NCBI RefSeq assembly: GCF_002946835.1
Contig: NZ_CP026653.1
Location: forward strand, 1-64,000
Length of the DNA: 64,000 nucleotides
From: Streptomyces dengpaensis
Lineage (GTDB): Bacteria > Actinomycetota > Actinomycetes > Streptomycetales > Streptomycetaceae
Reading direction: 5' to 3'
The notes below the pieces were generated by a model. That model was not told where the DNA came from and ran no database searches. It saw only the letters and a list, made by a program, of their open reading frames with translations. A program made the translations under genes and the position numbers. The first letter of the stretch is position 1. Each line of letters opens with the position of its first letter. Of this stretch, positions 50,568-58,357 are shown piece by piece.

Positions 50568-51148
50568 CGGCGGCCGCCGGGGCGGGTGGTGAGCCACGTG
50601 GTGACGGCGGCGGCGCCGACACCGATGCCCCGGTGCAGGGCCGCGTCCAGCTCCATCCACGCGCTGCCCGGCCCGGTGAGCTCCGAGGTGGCCTTGCCGT
50701 CGTCGTCGACGCGGGCGGCCTTGCAGTGCTCGATGTAGCCGGTCTTGTTGGTCTTCTTCGCCAGCCACAGCAGCAGCGCGCCGCGGTCGATCGCGGCGTG
50801 CGTCCCGGCGTTGATGGCCGCGCCGGCGAGCAGCGCGGTGGGCGTGACGCGGTAGCCGAACGCGCGGGTGATCGCGATGGTCGCCCCGAGCTGCACAGCG
50901 GTGTAGGACGCGACGTGGCAGGCCACGGCACGCCTGCCGAGGGCGCTGGCGGTCATGGTCGGGCGGGTGGAGTCCGGGTCGGCGGGGGTGCCGTCGGCGT
51001 GGACCAGGTCCTCGCCGTACAGCCGCTTCCGCGACGCCGTTTTCGATCCCTGGACCCAGTGGTCACAGGCGGGGTGCAGCTCGCCGAAGGTGGCCAGCAG
51101 CGTGCCGAACAGGGCCAGGCGCTCGGTGGTGAGGGGCAGACGGGGCAT
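50564..51148 (-). CDS. Membrane-associated hypothetical protein
   Basis: This 194-aa protein has several hydrophobic helices (TERLALFGTLLATFGELHPA; VASYTAVQLGATIAITRAFG; ALLAGAAINAGTHAAI). The early HPACDHWVQGSKTASRK resembles small DUF3307-type membrane proteins, though this match is weak. AGGAGA lies before ATG 51148. The next gene is coupled by GTGA. A perfect 14-bp hairpin (51189-51225) lies upstream. Confidence 0.6.
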   Translation of the reverse strand: MPRLPLTTERLALFGTLLATFGELHPACDHWVQGSKTASRKRLYGEDLVHADGTPADPDSTRPTMTASALGRRAVACHVASYTAVQLGATIAITRAFGYRVTPTALLAGAAINAGTHAAIDRGALLLWLAKKTNKTGYIEHCKAARVDDDGKATSELTGPGSAWMELDAALHRGIGVGAAAVTTWLTTRPGGRR

Positions 51149-51188
51149 GCTGGAGTTCTCCTGATCTCGTAGAGAGTGAAGGGGAGTT

Positions 51189-51225
51189 GGGGCGGCTGGC
51201 GCGGTACGAGCGCGCCAGCCGCCCC
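51189..51225 (-). repeat. Intercistronic hairpin with 14-bp arms
   Basis: Arms GGGGCGGCTGGCGC (51189-51202) and GCGCCAGCCGCCCC (51212-51225) are perfect. It fills the gap between two leftward genes, like the other hairpins of the train. Confidence 0.75.
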
Positions 51226-51234
51226 TTCGCGCTG

Positions 51235-51726
51235 TCACGGTCGGGCGTCGCCCCAGGCGCGCAGACGGCGCTGGCTGTCGCAGTCGGGCCAGCCGCTGTC
51301 GTGCGGGAAGCGGCCGCCGGTGGCGCGCAGGTCGGTGAGGACCTGCAGGAGGTCGCGCTCGCCGTCCAGGACGGTGTCGACGTATCCGTTTCCGCAGGTG
51401 CAGGGCGCGATGAGGGTGAGGACGTCCTGCTCCTGGTCGTCGTCGCTGGAGTGGTGCAGCCACAGGCCGCCGTCCAGGTAGGCGACGGCGCTCGGCTCCA
51501 GCACGGCGCCCGGCACGGCGGGCCGGCCGGACCAGTCGTCGTCGTCCAGGGCCTTGCCGAGGGTGTCGGGGTAGGCGTTCCAGACGTGGTCCAGGGCGGC
51601 TGTTTCGGCGTTGTCGCGCTGTTCGTCCTCGCCCTGCACGCCGATCTCAAGGGCGATGTCGAAGAGGAGGGCGAGCGGTGAGTCCGCGCCGGCGGCGACG
51701 GTGGGCGGGGTGAGGGTCTCGGTCAT
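51235..51726 (-). CDS. Hypothetical protein
   Basis: This 163-aa protein starts at ATG 51726 (MTETLTPPTVAAGADSPLAL) with AAGGAG upstream. It contains an acidic middle (HHSSDDDQEQDVLTLIAPCT) and CTCGNGYVDTVLDGERD. No family is recognised. A hairpin (51778-51813) lies in the preceding gap. Confidence 0.6.
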   Translation of the reverse strand: MTETLTPPTVAAGADSPLALLFDIALEIGVQGEDEQRDNAETAALDHVWNAYPDTLGKALDDDDWSGRPAVPGAVLEPSAVAYLDGGLWLHHSSDDDQEQDVLTLIAPCTCGNGYVDTVLDGERDLLQVLTDLRATGGRFPHDSGWPDCDSQRRLRAWGDARP

Positions 51727-51825
51727 GTGCGGCTCCTTCGGGGTTTTCGGAGCGACCGGGCTGTCCGGTCCTCCGCACCGCCCCGGCCAGCGCTTGTCAG
51801 CTGGTCGGGGCAGCACGGGGATCCG

Positions 51826-52113
51826 TCAGAACGGGGGTTCGTCGTACGGGACGGTGGGGCGCGGCAGGAGCCGAAGCGTCAGCTCGCGCCGCTCTGCCCA
51901 GCAGCCGCACGGCTCCATCTCCGGGTTCGCGCCACCGACCCACCAGCCGCCCGCGCCCCGGCAGTCGGGGCAGGAGCGGCGGGCGACGGGGGCGAGGTGG
52001 ATGCGGTGCCGGTCGGCGTACAGCTCCCAGTGGCTGGCCTTGAGCACGACCGCGGCCGCGGCGACCGTGACGGGCACGACGGCCGCGACCAGGGCGGCGG
52101 TTCGGGCGCGCAC
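51826..52113 (-). CDS. Small membrane-anchored zinc-finger protein
   Basis: This 95-aa protein from GTG 52113 begins with one transmembrane helix (TAALVAAVVPVTVAAAAVVL). It continues to CPDCRGAGGWWVGG followed by PCGCW, a DnaJ-like Cys4 zinc finger. It starts two bases after the stop of the upstream gene. The combination suggests a membrane-tethered nucleic-acid- or protein-binding module. Confidence 0.6.
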   Translation of the reverse strand: MRARTAALVAAVVPVTVAAAAVVLKASHWELYADRHRIHLAPVARRSCPDCRGAGGWWVGGANPEMEPCGCWAERRELTLRLLPRPTVPYDEPPF

Positions 52114-52115
52114 GG

Positions 52116-52646
52116 TCAAGGCCGGTCGAAGGGCTGGACGGTGAAGCGGGTGCCCTTGCCGGAGCTGACGGGCGTCGCGGTGAGGAAGCCGGGGTCGGCC
52201 TGCGCGAGATCGGTCAGCAGCGCCTTGATCCAGTCGGTGGGGCGCTGGAGCTCGATCCGGATCGCGTTGAAGTCGGAGATGTGCACCGGGTGCGGGGCCT
52301 TGCCGTAGCGGCGTGCCCACAGCCGGGTGCGGATCAGCTTCGCGGCCGCGGCGTCGGTGGGCCGGGCGGGGATGCCGCGCGGCACCGCCCGGCAGGCCGT
52401 GGCGTGCGCGTTGGCGGCCTGGGCGGCGTCCGGCTCCGTCATCACGTTGCCGGAAGCGTTCCGGTCCTCGCGGTAGGTGCAGCCCAGGCAAGCCGCGGCG
52501 TAGCGCGCGGTGCCCCGGTCGGCGTCGGCGGTGTAGACGAGGACGGTCGCGCCCTCCATCGCCCGATAGCGCTGAGAGACGAGCGTGCCCTCCGGCGTCC
52601 AGGTCTCGGGCGCGGCGGTGGGGGCGGGGCGGGTGAACAGAGCCAT
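52116..52646 (-). CDS. Hypothetical protein
   Basis: This 176-aa protein (MALFTRPAPTAAPETWTPEG) has ACLGCTYRED and a later HATACRAVP, possible metal ligands, plus a C-terminal RIELQRPTDWIKALLTDLAQ helix. AAGGAGAG precedes ATG 52646. I recognise no family; it belongs to the leftward train and may be transfer-related. Confidence 0.65.
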   Translation of the reverse strand: MALFTRPAPTAAPETWTPEGTLVSQRYRAMEGATVLVYTADADRGTARYAAACLGCTYREDRNASGNVMTEPDAAQAANAHATACRAVPRGIPARPTDAAAAKLIRTRLWARRYGKAPHPVHISDFNAIRIELQRPTDWIKALLTDLAQADPGFLTATPVSSGKGTRFTVQPFDRP

Positions 52647-52674
52647 GGTGACTCTCCTTCGAGGGGTTCGTTGA

Positions 52675-53142
52675 TCAGGCGGCGAGCCGGTGGATGACCG
52701 GGGCCGTGGAAGCGAGGTAGGTGTCGGGGCTGGGCTCGAAGCCCCTGGCGCAGGGGTCGCAGCAGCCCTGGGTGCGCAGCGGGAGGCAGAACCAGTACCG
52801 GCGCCTGCATTCGGGGCAGGTGGATCTTGCGGCCATCGCCCGGTCCAGTGCCCATTCCTGAGCGAGCGTCGGAACACGCTTGGGCACGGCCAGGTCGACG
52901 CGGAGCAGGAAGCCGCGGGTGGGGTGAATGCACGACCACTGCGGCCGGTACGAGCACCACTTGCAGCGCAGGATCGCGACCGGACCGTCGTTGCCGCCCG
53001 GACTGAGGTTCATGTCCCGTAACTGGCGCCGGGTGACCAAGCCCTCCGGGACAGCGCCGCGGTCATGCTCCGGCAGGATTGCGTCGCTGCGCGGCACCCG
53101 CTTCACCTCGCGGGGAGGCCGCTTCTTCCGGGGGCGCGGCAT
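52675..53142 (-). CDS. Cys-rich plasmid-type hypothetical protein
   Basis: This 155-aa protein has a basic start (MPRPRKKRPPREVKRVPRSD), a TRRQLRDMNLSPGG block, then CKWCSYRPQWSC and CPECRRRYWFCLPLRTQGCC. These make two zinc ribbons. From memory, proteins of this pattern occur on many Streptomyces plasmids. ATG 53142 overlaps the stop of the 35-aa gene (TAATG). Confidence 0.65.
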   Translation of the reverse strand: MPRPRKKRPPREVKRVPRSDAILPEHDRGAVPEGLVTRRQLRDMNLSPGGNDGPVAILRCKWCSYRPQWSCIHPTRGFLLRVDLAVPKRVPTLAQEWALDRAMAARSTCPECRRRYWFCLPLRTQGCCDPCARGFEPSPDTYLASTAPVIHRLAA

Positions 53143-53249
53143 TACCTGTTCCAGGCGCCGGGCAGCCGGTCGGGGCGGTGCGGGTAGCGGGGCCCGGGAC
53201 GCTGCGGGCGGGGCCGGGCGATCCGGCGGCGCGGGCGGGGAATGAGCAC
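53142..53249 (-). CDS. 35-aa Arg/Pro-rich peptide, coupled
   Basis: GTG 53249 follows a perfect GGAGG at eight bases. The frame encodes VLIPRPRRRIARPRPQRPGP and ends in TAA overlapping the next gene's ATG (TAATG). It may act only to couple translation, or as a basic nucleic-acid-binding peptide. Its size makes the call uncertain. Beyond it, 53250-53375 shows no gene. Confidence 0.4.
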   Translation of the reverse strand: MLIPRPRRRIARPRPQRPGPRYPHRPDRLPGAWNR

Positions 53250-53375
53250 GAGCAGTTCCTCCAGTCGTCGGTGGACAGCGCTGCACCCCGCCGACGTCGT
53301 GCTGGTGTCGGCGGGCGCGGCAGGTGGTGCGGCTGGGCTATGCGGCGAGGCGTGGGCCGTGCGCGTGGGGTGCTC

Positions 53376-53579
53376 TCAGGGCGTGGTCGACGCGGGCATG
53401 GTGTGGCCCGGCCGGGGCGTCTCCGGCTGCTGCTCCGGGGCGCCGTGCAGGTGGGTGCCGACCAGGTAGCCGATCAGCAGCCCGGTGACGCCGAAGACCT
53501 TGTGGCGGTTGACCTTCCACCAGGTCGGTGCCGGGGGCTCGGTGAGCACGCCTATGACAGCCGGTGCTTTCGCAGCCAA
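53376..53579 (-). CDS. Small single-span membrane protein, TTG start
   Basis: This 67-aa protein starts at TTG 53579 with AAGGAG upstream. It has one hydrophobic helix (KVFGVTGLLIGYLVGTHLHG, about residues 28-47) and a Pro-rich tail. It belongs to the set of small membrane proteins near the transfer ATPase and is a Spd-like candidate by context only. Confidence 0.55.
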   Translation of the reverse strand: MAAKAPAVIGVLTEPPAPTWWKVNRHKVFGVTGLLIGYLVGTHLHGAPEQQPETPRPGHTMPASTTP

Positions 53580-53689
53580 AACGGGATCTCCTTGTCGCTC
53601 GGGGTGGTTCGTGGCGGCCGGTCGGCCTGTCCGGCCCTCGCCCGGCCCCGCGGCTGCGGGTGGGCGAGGGCCAGGCGGAGCGACCGGGG

Positions 53690-54484
53690 TCAGCGCTGGA
53701 GCGGGTGGATGTTGTCGGGTTCGTCGCCGAAGTCGTCGCCCACCGGGGCGGGGAGGGTGGCGTGGATGTGGAGCGCAGGGTTGAACTGGGGCTGGAACTG
53801 CGGCGGGTGGTTGTGGACGATGGGCCGCAGGGTCAGGCCCCGCAGGGCGAAGATGCTGGCCAGCGCCCACATGAGGGCGGCCAGCCCGGTGGCGGCGGCG
53901 CGGCCTCCGGCCGGGGCGGCGGACCAGATCATGGCGAGGCTTGCACAGCCCCACAGCGCCCAGGCAATGCGGGCGCCCGCGTTTTTGCAGAAGCCGCCGA
54001 TGAGTGCGAGCACTCCGGCGAATTGCCAGAAGACGTACAAGGCGGCCGGGGCGACGGCCAGGTGCGCGGCCTGGTCGGCAAGGAACACCCGCACGGGGTG
54101 GTCGACCGTGCCCCACAGGCCGCTGCCGTCACCGGCGCTGGTGGCCGGGACTGCGGACAGGCCCTTGAGCGTGGCGCTGGCGATGTCGCCGGCGGCGTCC
54201 AGCATCATGACGATGAGGCTGATCCCGGTGAACAGTCCAGCCGCCTTGATCCAGTTGGCGACCTCGTGCCAGCCGGCGTGCCGGGCCCGGAAGACCTCAT
54301 CCCACCGCTGGTAGAGGAAGCCGCCTTCCTTCCAGGACTCCTTCCACGCGGCGCGCAGCTTCGCGAGCCGCCTGTTGCCGTGCTTGCCGTCCAGCTCGAG
54401 GACCGGCGGCGGGGGCATCTGGTCGATCAGGTCGAAGAAGGACGGGTTGTCCTGGCCGTTGACCGGCTTGTCGTTGGTGGGCAT
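53690..54484 (-). CDS. Multi-span membrane protein of the transfer cluster
   Basis: This 264-aa protein (MPTNDKPVNGQDNPSFFDLI) has about four transmembrane helices, including LFTGISLIVMMLDAAGD, ALYVFWQFAGVLALIGGF and RIAWALWGCASLAMIWSAAP, then a His/Pro/Gln-rich cytoplasmic tail. AAGGAG precedes ATG 54484. Its place beside the FtsK-like ATPase suggests a spread or mating-channel component (Spd-like). No family name is certain. Confidence 0.65.
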   Translation of the reverse strand: MPTNDKPVNGQDNPSFFDLIDQMPPPPVLELDGKHGNRRLAKLRAAWKESWKEGGFLYQRWDEVFRARHAGWHEVANWIKAAGLFTGISLIVMMLDAAGDIASATLKGLSAVPATSAGDGSGLWGTVDHPVRVFLADQAAHLAVAPAALYVFWQFAGVLALIGGFCKNAGARIAWALWGCASLAMIWSAAPAGGRAAATGLAALMWALASIFALRGLTLRPIVHNHPPQFQPQFNPALHIHATLPAPVGDDFGDEPDNIHPLQR

Positions 54485-54546
54485 GGCGTAGCTGCTCCTT
54501 CGGCGAAGGGGTCGGTGAGTGGGCAGTGCGGGCTGGCCGGAGCCGG

Positions 54547-55038
54547 TCAGCGGATCTCGTTTCGGGTGCGGGCGAAGAACGCCCCGCGCGTGGTGCTGTT
54601 GTTGTGGATCTCGGTGTGGTGGGTGACCGGACCCTCGAAGACGTTCTTGGTGACGGCCGCGCGGGCCTTGCTGATCGCGCCGCCGATGGCGGTGGCGGCC
54701 ATGGCCAGGCCCGCGAACGGCAGGGTGACCATGAGGACGCCGTTCAACGTGACGGAGGCCAGGCCCTGGAGCACGAGCCAGGCACCGCAGCCGATGCCGG
54801 TGACGCCGGCGCCCACGCCGATCGAGGCCACCGCGATCCCGGCCGCCCAGGCCGGGACGATCCGCTGGTCGTCCTGCTTCACGGGCGGGGTGGTGCCGAA
54901 GGCCGGCGGCTCGGTGTCGTCGCGGAACGAGGTGGGGTGGTGGCGTACGGGCTTGCTCGCCCAGTCGTCGATCAGGCGGCGGGCTTCGGCCGCGGCCTCG
55001 GACTCGGGCATGCCGTGCTGGGTGTTCAGGGGGTCCAT
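54547..55038 (-). CDS. Two-span membrane protein of the transfer cluster
   Basis: This 163-aa protein has a soluble N-terminal 65 residues and two transmembrane helices (AWAAGIAVASIGVGAGVTGI; LNGVLMVTLPFAGLAMAATA), then a short polar tail. A 26-nt-arm hairpin (55115-55172) lies upstream. It is a likely partner of the other small membrane proteins of the transfer train. Confidence 0.65.
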   Translation of the reverse strand: MDPLNTQHGMPESEAAAEARRLIDDWASKPVRHHPTSFRDDTEPPAFGTTPPVKQDDQRIVPAWAAGIAVASIGVGAGVTGIGCGAWLVLQGLASVTLNGVLMVTLPFAGLAMAATAIGGAISKARAAVTKNVFEGPVTHHTEIHNNSTTRGAFFARTRNEIR

Positions 55039-55114
55039 CGGGTTCTCCGATCACGCGGGAGGGGAGCGCCCTCCTGGCCGTGGTGGCCGGGAGGGCGCGT
55101 GGGGGAGTGGCCGC

Positions 55115-55172
55115 GCGCAACGGCGAAGGGCGCCGCCGGAGTCGTGTCCGGCGGCGCCCTTCGGCGTTGCGC
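55115..55172 (-). terminator. Long intercistronic hairpin, 26-nt arms
   Basis: Arms 55115-55140 and 55147-55172 match at 25 of 26 positions with a 6-nt loop. It is the strongest stem in the transfer train. It lies between the leftward genes 54547 and 55424 and just upstream of the rightward mini-gene at 55261, so it may attenuate or end the leftward transcript there. Confidence 0.75.
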
Positions 55173-55260
55173 AGCAGGTGAGTTGGGGCTGGCGGGTGGG
55201 TAGTCACCGCACCTGCGCCCCGGGCATCCTCGATCCAACAGGCGCGGGGAAGGGGATCGG

Positions 55261-55422
55261 GTGGAGTTCGTCTTCGAGTGCGGGTGGTGCGGCGGGGACA
55301 ACTTCTTCGTGGGCAAGCAGGTCGGCTTCTGGGTCGACAAGTGGGAGGTGCCCTCGGAGTGGGACTGCCGCTTCTGCGACGGACTCAACTACACGCCCGA
55401 CCCGCCGTGGACCGAGGCGTAG
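55261..55422 (+). CDS. Small zinc-ribbon protein on the opposite strand
   Basis: This 53-aa protein (VEFVFECGWCGGDNFFVGKQ) has CGWC and, 30 residues later, CRFC, a compact zinc ribbon rich in Trp and Phe. GTG 55261 has GGGGAAGGGG upstream. It is the only rightward gene inside the long leftward train, tucked between two membrane-protein genes with a strong hairpin upstream. It may be a moron-like gene with its own promoter. Confidence 0.65.
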   Translation: MEFVFECGWCGGDNFFVGKQVGFWVDKWEVPSEWDCRFCDGLNYTPDPPWTEA

Positions 55423-55423
55423 T

Positions 55424-55612
55424 TCAGAAGCTGGAGATCAGCCCGGCGAGCGAGGCGAGGCCGCTGTTGATCGTCGGGGCCAGGCCGGTCGCGGCGAGGG
55501 TGAAGCCGAACAGCGTGCAGGCCAGCGCGGAGCCGATCCGGACGTATCCGCCCTTGACCAGGACGACGACGATGATGCCCAGCAGCACGGCGGCGGAGAT
55601 GGAGAGGGCCAC
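55424..55612 (-). CDS. Small two-span membrane protein
   Basis: This 62-aa protein is almost wholly hydrophobic (ISAAVLLGIIVVVLVKGGYV; GSALACTLFGFTLAATGLAP) and forms two transmembrane helices. It resembles the tiny membrane proteins that accompany transfer ATPases in Streptomyces. It follows the ATPase gene directly in the leftward train. Confidence 0.7.
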   Translation of the reverse strand: MALSISAAVLLGIIVVVLVKGGYVRIGSALACTLFGFTLAATGLAPTINSGLASLAGLISSF

Positions 55613-55688
55613 AGCGGATGGTGCTCCTTCGGGATCGGGTGGGGCCGGCCGTGCTCGGGCGGGCCGGCCCCGGGATGGGTGGGTGTGA

Positions 55689-57833
55689 TCAGGCGTCGGT
55701 GAGGCTCTTGATGGCCTCCAGCGCCTGGCGGGCTGAGGTGACCTTCTCGGAGCGGCCGCCGGATCCGGATCCGCGCTTGCCGCCGCCGCCCTTGCCGCCT
55801 CCCCCGCCGCGCCGGCGGGAGCGGCCGTCGCCGTCGCCGTCGTCCTCGTCGGGCTCGGGCCAGAACTCGCCGGGCCGCACGGGCTCGTTCCAGTCGAACC
55901 ACAGGCCGCGCTTCTCCAGCTCGCTGATCTCGTAGTCGGTGAGCCGGTTGACCTCGTCGGGGAACAGGTTGGACAGGTCGGTGTCGAAGTCCGCGTACAG
56001 CGACCGCATGAGCACGGCGCGGCCGTTGTCGAGGACGATGACGGCGACGCCGCCCGTGCTGACGCCGTTCTCCGGGTCGGCCTCGCCCTTGATTGCCCGC
56101 TCGATCGCGGAGCCTTCCTGGCGGGAGTAGCGGGCCGGGATGGTCGGCACGTCGTAGGCGTTCTCCATGGTGCCCTCCGCGGCCTTGCGGGTGGCGCCGG
56201 GCGAACCCATGTTGAAGATCACGGGCCTGCTGTTCTGCCGCAGGTTGTCCTTCATCTCCGTGGAGAACCCGTTGTGCGCGAACGGCGACTGGCCCGCCGG
56301 GTTGAAGCCGATGCCGTACTTCAGCCCGGTGACCGTGAGGTCCTCACCGTCCTTCTGGATGAACTCGCCGAAGTCCCCGTCCTGCGCCGCAGTCATGAAC
56401 TCATCCGCGTACACGTTCAGCTGCCGGTAGGGGCAGCGCGTATCGCCCGGCTTGTAGTCGTGCGGCTGGCCGTCGTGCGGCCAGGGCATCTCCGCCCTGA
56501 TCTCGCACAGCGCCTTCGCCGCGCGCACCTGGCGTGCCATCCACAGCGCGTTCGAGCCCTGCCGGTCGATGTACTTCCCGAGCACGGTGGTCTTTTCGTC
56601 CTTGCGGACGGTGGACAGCCACACCACCTGGCCGTCCAGGGACTGGGCGGCCATGTTGATCGCGAAGTACTGCGTCTTGCCGGAGCGGGACACCCCGAGG
56701 GTGAGGCCGTGGGCTGCGGCGTTCTTGTCGTGCTGGTACACCATGGTCTTCACCGGCTGGCCGGTGATGGTGAACCCGCACACGTACATGCCCTTGGCGT
56801 CGGGGGTGAGCAGCTCGCGGGTGGCGGGGAAGATCGCGCTGAGCGGTGGGGTGTCGAACGCGCTGATCAGGAACTCGTTGCCGTCGATGAGGACGAACAC
56901 GCAGGAGTCGTCCTCGGGCAGGTTCAGCGCGCGGCAGACCTTGGCCAGGTCGATGCGCGGGGTGTCGGTGGAGTCGGCCATCTTCGCCCGGTAGAAGGTC
57001 ACCCCGCGTTCGTCGTCGCGGGTCTTGTGGACCAGCTCGGAGCCGGGGGCGCCGCCCTTGGGCCCGCCGACCTTGTCCGTCCAGCGCTCCTGCGGGGTCG
57101 GCTTGGTGCGGCGGCGCTGGTTGGCGTCGGGGGTGATGCGGGCCTCCATCCAGCCCGGTCCGCCCTGGCGGCCGGGCTGGATCGCGACCTCCGCCAGGAC
57201 GACGTCGCTGGAAGGCACAGCAAACGGGGCGGCGACCGCGGCCTCCGTAAGACCGGTGATCGGCCGTCCGGTCTCCGAGGCGCGCAGCAGGATCGTCATG
57301 TCGTGCCGCATACCGGGGTGCCGGGTGGCCTTGACGACGTGCGTACGGCCGGGCATCCCGGCGTTCTCCCACATCATCCGCACCTCGCGGGTGAGCAGGT
57401 CTGCGCCGTCGTCCGGCACGACCAGGGACGGCTCCGCGGCTTCGGCTACCTGCAGCTGCGGGGCCGGGGCGGCGAGGGCGGGACGGTGACGGCGGCGGGT
57501 GTGCCGGGAGAACGGCATCACCAGGTAGCCGGCCGCCGCCCATCCGGCGGCGAGCAGTCCGTCCATCCAGTACGGGCCCCAGCCGGTGGTGGTCTTGGCG
57601 GCGACGTCGACGGCGGCGGCCAGGACCAGCGGGGACCAGCGCAGGATCTTGCGTCCGGCGCCGTGCTCATCGCTCTTGGCGGCCAGGAACCAGGCGCCGA
57701 TCCCGGCGGCTCCGGCCAGCTGGACGACCTGGTTGACGGGGCTTTCGGGATAGACGTTGGGGGCCACGGCCAGCACAGGCGCGGCGAGGGTGTAGGCGAG
57801 GCGTTCGAGCGTGACACTGCGCGGCGTGGTCAC
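55689..57833 (-). CDS. FtsK/TraB-like conjugative DNA-transfer ATPase
   Basis: This 714-aa protein has two or more N-terminal membrane segments (about residues 35-55 and 90-108), Walker A LGVSRSGKTQYF (380-387) and a Walker B-like NVYADEFM (about 470). A Gly/Arg/Lys-rich linker and a short helical C-terminus (SARQALEAIKSLTDA) follow. It fits the membrane-bound FtsK-type translocases that move plasmid dsDNA between mycelia. GTG 57833 has AAGGAG at the right distance. It is distinct from the FtsK-like gene at 18462. A recognition-sequence candidate lies at 61680-62235. Confidence 0.8.
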   Translation of the reverse strand: MTTPRSVTLERLAYTLAAPVLAVAPNVYPESPVNQVVQLAGAAGIGAWFLAAKSDEHGAGRKILRWSPLVLAAAVDVAAKTTTGWGPYWMDGLLAAGWAAAGYLVMPFSRHTRRRHRPALAAPAPQLQVAEAAEPSLVVPDDGADLLTREVRMMWENAGMPGRTHVVKATRHPGMRHDMTILLRASETGRPITGLTEAAVAAPFAVPSSDVVLAEVAIQPGRQGGPGWMEARITPDANQRRRTKPTPQERWTDKVGGPKGGAPGSELVHKTRDDERGVTFYRAKMADSTDTPRIDLAKVCRALNLPEDDSCVFVLIDGNEFLISAFDTPPLSAIFPATRELLTPDAKGMYVCGFTITGQPVKTMVYQHDKNAAAHGLTLGVSRSGKTQYFAINMAAQSLDGQVVWLSTVRKDEKTTVLGKYIDRQGSNALWMARQVRAAKALCEIRAEMPWPHDGQPHDYKPGDTRCPYRQLNVYADEFMTAAQDGDFGEFIQKDGEDLTVTGLKYGIGFNPAGQSPFAHNGFSTEMKDNLRQNSRPVIFNMGSPGATRKAAEGTMENAYDVPTIPARYSRQEGSAIERAIKGEADPENGVSTGGVAVIVLDNGRAVLMRSLYADFDTDLSNLFPDEVNRLTDYEISELEKRGLWFDWNEPVRPGEFWPEPDEDDGDGDGRSRRRGGGGGKGGGGKRGSGSGGRSEKVTSARQALEAIKSLTDA

Positions 57834-57915
57834 CAGCTGCTCCTTCGGGAACGGGGCACGGGCGGCCCCGCATGTCGCGGAGCCGCCCGTGGCGGGGTGG
57901 GTTGGGGGAGTGGGG

Positions 57916-58335
57916 TCAGCGGTTGAAGAAGGCCGGCTTGGGGGTCTTCTCGCGCCGGTTGGAGCGGATGTCGTCCAGCGCGCCGTACAGCTTGGAGTGG
58001 GTGCGCTTGGTCTCGTAGGTGAGGTCGGCGGTCTCCTGGGCGGTGTCGTGGAGCCTGCGGACCTGGATCGCGGCACCACCCAAGGCGAGCGAAACGTTGT
58101 TGGTCAGCTCCACGAACTTCACGTCCAGGTCGGCGTTGGCGATGTCGCGGGCGACGCCCTCGGTGCGGGTGGCGTTGGCCTGCATGCTGCGCCGCAGCGA
58201 CTCGAGGTCGAGGGTGGCGTCGTCCATGGCCTTGCCTAGCTTGTCCAGCTTGGCCTGGACGGCCTTGTAGCGGTTGTCGCCGTCGGCCGGTGCGGGCGCC
58301 GCGCCGCTGGCGCGGGGTGCGAGATCGCTGCTCAT
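57916..58335 (-). CDS. Coiled-coil protein of the transfer cluster
   Basis: This 139-aa helical protein (NRYKAVQAKLDKLGKAMDDA; LRRSMQANATRTEGVARD) has a heptad-like pattern over most of its length. It lies between the disordered 730-aa protein and the ATPase and may bridge them. A hairpin (57857-57866/57882-57891) lies downstream. No family is recognised. Confidence 0.65.
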   Translation of the reverse strand: MSSDLAPRASGAAPAPADGDNRYKAVQAKLDKLGKAMDDATLDLESLRRSMQANATRTEGVARDIANADLDVKFVELTNNVSLALGGAAIQVRRLHDTAQETADLTYETKRTHSKLYGALDDIRSNRREKTPKPAFFNR

Positions 58336-58357
58336 CAGCGGGTGTCCCTTCCTGCTT

